Origin: Nocardia yamanashiensis NBRC 100130
GTDB lineage: Bacteria > Actinomycetota > Actinomycetes > Mycobacteriales > Mycobacteriaceae
DNA length: 64,000 nucleotides
Reading direction: 5' to 3'
NCBI RefSeq assembly: GCF_001613325.1
Contig: NZ_BDCD01000026.1
Location: 1 to 64,000 of the forward strand
Every line of letters starts with the position of its first letter. Within the stretch, counting starts at the first letter, position 1. Below, piece after piece: positions 61,875-64,000 of this stretch. The notes under the pieces were generated by a model that made no database searches, was not told the DNA's origin, and was given only the letters and a program-made list of their open reading frames with translations. The translations under genes and the position numbers were made by a program.

Positions 61875-63830
61875 ATGGCGACCACATCGAAAGTCGACGC
61901 CACCGAAGAGCAGGCCCGGGCACTGGTCGAGGAATCTCGCGAAACCACCTGGAACAAGCCCTCTTTCGCGAAGGAAATGTTCCTGGGACGCTTCCGGCTG
62001 GACCTGATACATCCGTTCCCGCAACCCAGCGCGGCGGACGCGGCCAAGACCGAGGCGTACCTGAAGCGGCTGGCGTCCTTCTGCGAGACCATCGACGGGC
62101 AGCGCATCGAAGCCGAGGGGCGCATTCCCGACGAGTACGTCAAAGGGCTGGCGGAACTCGGCTGCTTCGGCCTGAAGATCCCGGAATCCTATGGCGGCGT
62201 GGGACTCTCGCAGGTCGGCTACAACCGGGCGCTGATGCTGGTCGGCTCCGCGCACGCCAGCCTGGGCGTGCTGCTGTCGGCGCACCAGTCCATCGGCGTG
62301 CCCGAACCGCTGAAGCTGGCGGGCACGGCCGAGCAGAAGCAGGAATTCCTGCCGCGCTGCGCCAAGGGCGCGGTGAGCGCGTTCCTGCTCACCGAACCGG
62401 ATGTGGGTTCGGATCCGGCGCGCATGGCCTCGACCGCCGTGCCGACCGCCGACGGCGAAGCCTACGAGCTCAACGGCGTGAAGCTGTGGACCACCAACGG
62501 CGTGGTGGCCGAACTGCTGGTGGTGATGGCGCGGGTGCCCAAGAGCGAGGGGCATCGCGGCGGCATCTCCGCCTTCATCGTGGAAGCCGACAGTCCCGGC
62601 ATCACCGTGGAGCGGCGCAATTCCTTCATGGGCCTGCGCGGCATCGAGAACGGCGTCACCCGCATGCACGATGTGCGGGTTCCGAAGGCGAATCTGGTGG
62701 GCCGCGAAGGGGACGGCCTGAAGATCGCGCTCACCACGTTGAACGCGGGGCGACTGGCGATTCCGGCCATGTGCACGGCCGCCGCCAAGTGGTCGTTGAA
62801 GATCGCCCGCGAATGGAGCGGCACCCGGGTGCAGTGGGGCCGGCCGGTCGGCGAGCACGGGGCGGTCGGCGCCAAGATCTCCTTCATCGCGGCGAGCACC
62901 TTCGCGCTGGAATCGGTGCTGGATCTGTCCGCCACCATGTGCGACGAGAACCGCAACGACATTCGCATCGAGGCCGCGCTGGCCAAGCTGTGGGCTTCGG
63001 AGATGGCCTGCACCATCGCCGACGAGCTGGTGCAGATCCGCGGCGGGCGCGGGTACGAGACGGCCGCCTCGCTGGCGGCGCGCGGCGAACGGGCCGTGGG
63101 CGCCGAGCAATTGGTGCGCGATCTGCGGATCAACCGGATCTTCGAGGGCTCCAGCGAGATCATGCGCCTGCTCATCGCCCGCGAGATGGCCGACGCGCAC
63201 ATGGCCGCGGCGGGCGCGCTGGTGGATCGCAAGGCGGAGCTGAAGGACAAGGCCAAGGCGGCGGTCGGCGCGAGCGGCTTCTACGCCAAGTGGTTCCCGC
63301 AGCTGACCGTGGGTTCGGGCAGCGCGCCGGTGAGTTTCAGCGAATTCGGGCCGCTGGCAAGGCATATGCGGTTCGTGGAGCGGATGTCGCGCAAGCAGGC
63401 TCGCGCGCTCATGTACGGCATGGCGCGGTGGCAGGCGCGGCTGGAGTACAAGCAGGGCTTCCTGGGCCGGATCGTGGATATCGGCGCGGAGCTGTTCGCG
63501 ATGGCGGCGGCCTGCGTGCGGGCCCAATCCCTGCGTGTGGCGGGCGATCCCGACGGCATCGCGGCCGAGGAGCTGGCGGACGTGTTCTGCCGGCAGGCGC
63601 GGTTGCGGGTGGAGCGGCTGTTCGGGGCGCTGTGGGCCAATACCGACGACGCGGATGTGGATCTGACGCGCGGGGTGCTGGACGGCCGGTACAAGTGGCT
63701 GGAAGGCGGGGCGCTGGATCCGAGCGAGGGCACCGGGCCGTGGATCGCGGAATGGGAGCCGGGGCCGTCGACGGAGGAGAACGTGCTGCGGCCGTTCCTG
63801 CCCTCGACCCGGGCATCCGCGTCGACCTAA
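61875..63830 (+). CDS. Acyl-CoA dehydrogenase (FadE10-like)
   Basis: Protein of 651 aa, the long acyl-CoA dehydrogenase type with an extra C-terminal domain. FAD and substrate motifs are LTEPDVGSDPARM (near 173), LWTTNG, GREGDGLKIALTTLNAGRL (near 275) and IRGGRGYET then RINRIFEGSSEIMR near 420. The length and the N- and C-terminal texts match mycobacterial FadE10 as I remember it. It catalyses the first dehydrogenation of fatty-acid beta-oxidation or a related acyl-CoA. GAGGAG is upstream of the ATG. Confidence 0.88.
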   Translation: MATTSKVDATEEQARALVEESRETTWNKPSFAKEMFLGRFRLDLIHPFPQPSAADAAKTEAYLKRLASFCETIDGQRIEAEGRIPDEYVKGLAELGCFGLKIPESYGGVGLSQVGYNRALMLVGSAHASLGVLLSAHQSIGVPEPLKLAGTAEQKQEFLPRCAKGAVSAFLLTEPDVGSDPARMASTAVPTADGEAYELNGVKLWTTNGVVAELLVVMARVPKSEGHRGGISAFIVEADSPGITVERRNSFMGLRGIENGVTRMHDVRVPKANLVGREGDGLKIALTTLNAGRLAIPAMCTAAAKWSLKIAREWSGTRVQWGRPVGEHGAVGAKISFIAASTFALESVLDLSATMCDENRNDIRIEAALAKLWASEMACTIADELVQIRGGRGYETAASLAARGERAVGAEQLVRDLRINRIFEGSSEIMRLLIAREMADAHMAAAGALVDRKAELKDKAKAAVGASGFYAKWFPQLTVGSGSAPVSFSEFGPLARHMRFVERMSRKQARALMYGMARWQARLEYKQGFLGRIVDIGAELFAMAAACVRAQSLRVAGDPDGIAAEELADVFCRQARLRVERLFGALWANTDDADVDLTRGVLDGRYKWLEGGALDPSEGTGPWIAEWEPGPSTEENVLRPFLPSTRASAST

Positions 63831-63851
63831 GAATCTAGAGAAATCTAGTGA

Positions 63852-63923
63852 GATTGCTAGAAACCTGTAGAGAACTCTGATGATGGGCGGATCGTCATTG
63901 TTTTCTACGGGGTTCTAGCAATC
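63852..63923. repeat. Inverted repeat in an AT-rich CTAGA-rich stretch
   Basis: GATTGCTAGAA (63852-63862) and TTCTAGCAATC (63913-63923) are perfect inverted copies 50 bases apart, within 63831-63960, where CTAGA-type words recur. No coding frame is supported in the last 170 bases; the stretch is the end of the window. Confidence 0.6.
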
Positions 63924-64000
63924 CGCCGAGACTCTGGTAGATCCTCCGATCGGGCTGCATAGATCGACGGCGTCAGTTGGACAACTTGTCAATAACACCG

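Noticed and set aside
61731-63527. A 598-aa open frame on the minus strand
   Set aside because: Antisense to the FadE10-like gene, which has family motifs throughout.

Overview
The window reads as chromosomal DNA of a high-GC, mycolic-acid-containing actinobacterium, most likely Nocardia or a close relative. The signs are: the mycobacterial-type block rpsF-ssb-rpsR-rplI-dnaB with an intein in dnaB; two antigen-85-type mycolyltransferases; FadD5-, FadE10-, GT87- and ThrE-like proteins; and many starts of the leaderless TANNNT-N6-GTG/ATG type. The genus is inferred; no rRNA gene or other genus marker is present.

Layout. (1) 1-1857: the Gly/Asn-rich tail of an upstream gene (probably a PonA1-type PBP) and a GT87 membrane glycosyltransferase like mycobacterial Rv0051. 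(2) 1829-5295, minus: radical SAM protein, nucleotidyltransferase, isocitrate-lyase/PEP-mutase-family enzyme, WYL regulator, SnoaL-like protein. The radical SAM gene carries an apparent one-base deletion near its 3' end. (3) 5379-7725, minus: PTS-type dihydroxyacetone kinase dhaK-dhaL-dhaM. (4) 7825-21521: a tellurium-resistance-type (Ter) stress island. It has three tandem AIM24 proteins, a double-TerD protein, a minus-strand operon (coiled-coil protein, CitE-like lyase, a 799-aa phosphoribosyltransferase-TRSP-StiP-PELOTA fusion, HAD phosphatase, secreted mycolyltransferase), and a plus-strand TerD, a TerC-superfamily DUF475 protein and a TerA/TerD-like protein. (5) 21578-25459: DUF389 protein, EamA transporter, CGNR regulator, second GT87 protein. 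(6) 25597-30738: rpsF-ssb-rpsR-rplI with an S6:S18-type leader hairpin, then dnaB with a class 3 intein, preceded by DnaA-box-like sites. (7) 30948-34870: small secreted proteins, a second mycolyltransferase, an erythromycin-esterase-like protein. (8) 34983-46502: an internally duplicated DUF6301-like protein, methyltransferases, HxlR regulator with oxidoreductase, KstD-like and CrtO-like flavoproteins, twin LysR regulators and a ThrE-type exporter. (9) 46670-53571: flippase-like membrane protein, berberine-bridge-type oxidase, FadD5-like ligase, nitronate monooxygenase. (10) 53754-58656: orphan VapB-like antitoxin and a tight operon of a degenerate PKS-like pseudoenzyme, a ParB-like small protein and a CPA2 antiporter. 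(11) 58671-64000: S4 RNA-binding protein, an NlpC/P60 hydrolase under a c-di-AMP (ydaO) riboswitch, an AAA ATPase, a FadE10-like acyl-CoA dehydrogenase, and an AT-rich terminal stretch with a GATTGCTAGAA inverted repeat.

How the genes work together. The Ter island joins calcium-binding TerD proteins and a TerC-like membrane protein to what looks like a pathway for a nucleoside-like metabolite; a cell-envelope mycolyltransferase is coupled to the end of that operon. In mycobacteria the GT87 gene sits close to rpsF. Here about 24 kb lie between them, and a second GT87 paralogue abuts the rpsF promoter region. The most unusual items are the Ter operon with its four-domain fusion and coupled mycolyltransferase, the PKS-like protein whose visible catalytic residues are lost, the intein with two four-cysteine clusters, and the repeated leaderless promoter pattern.
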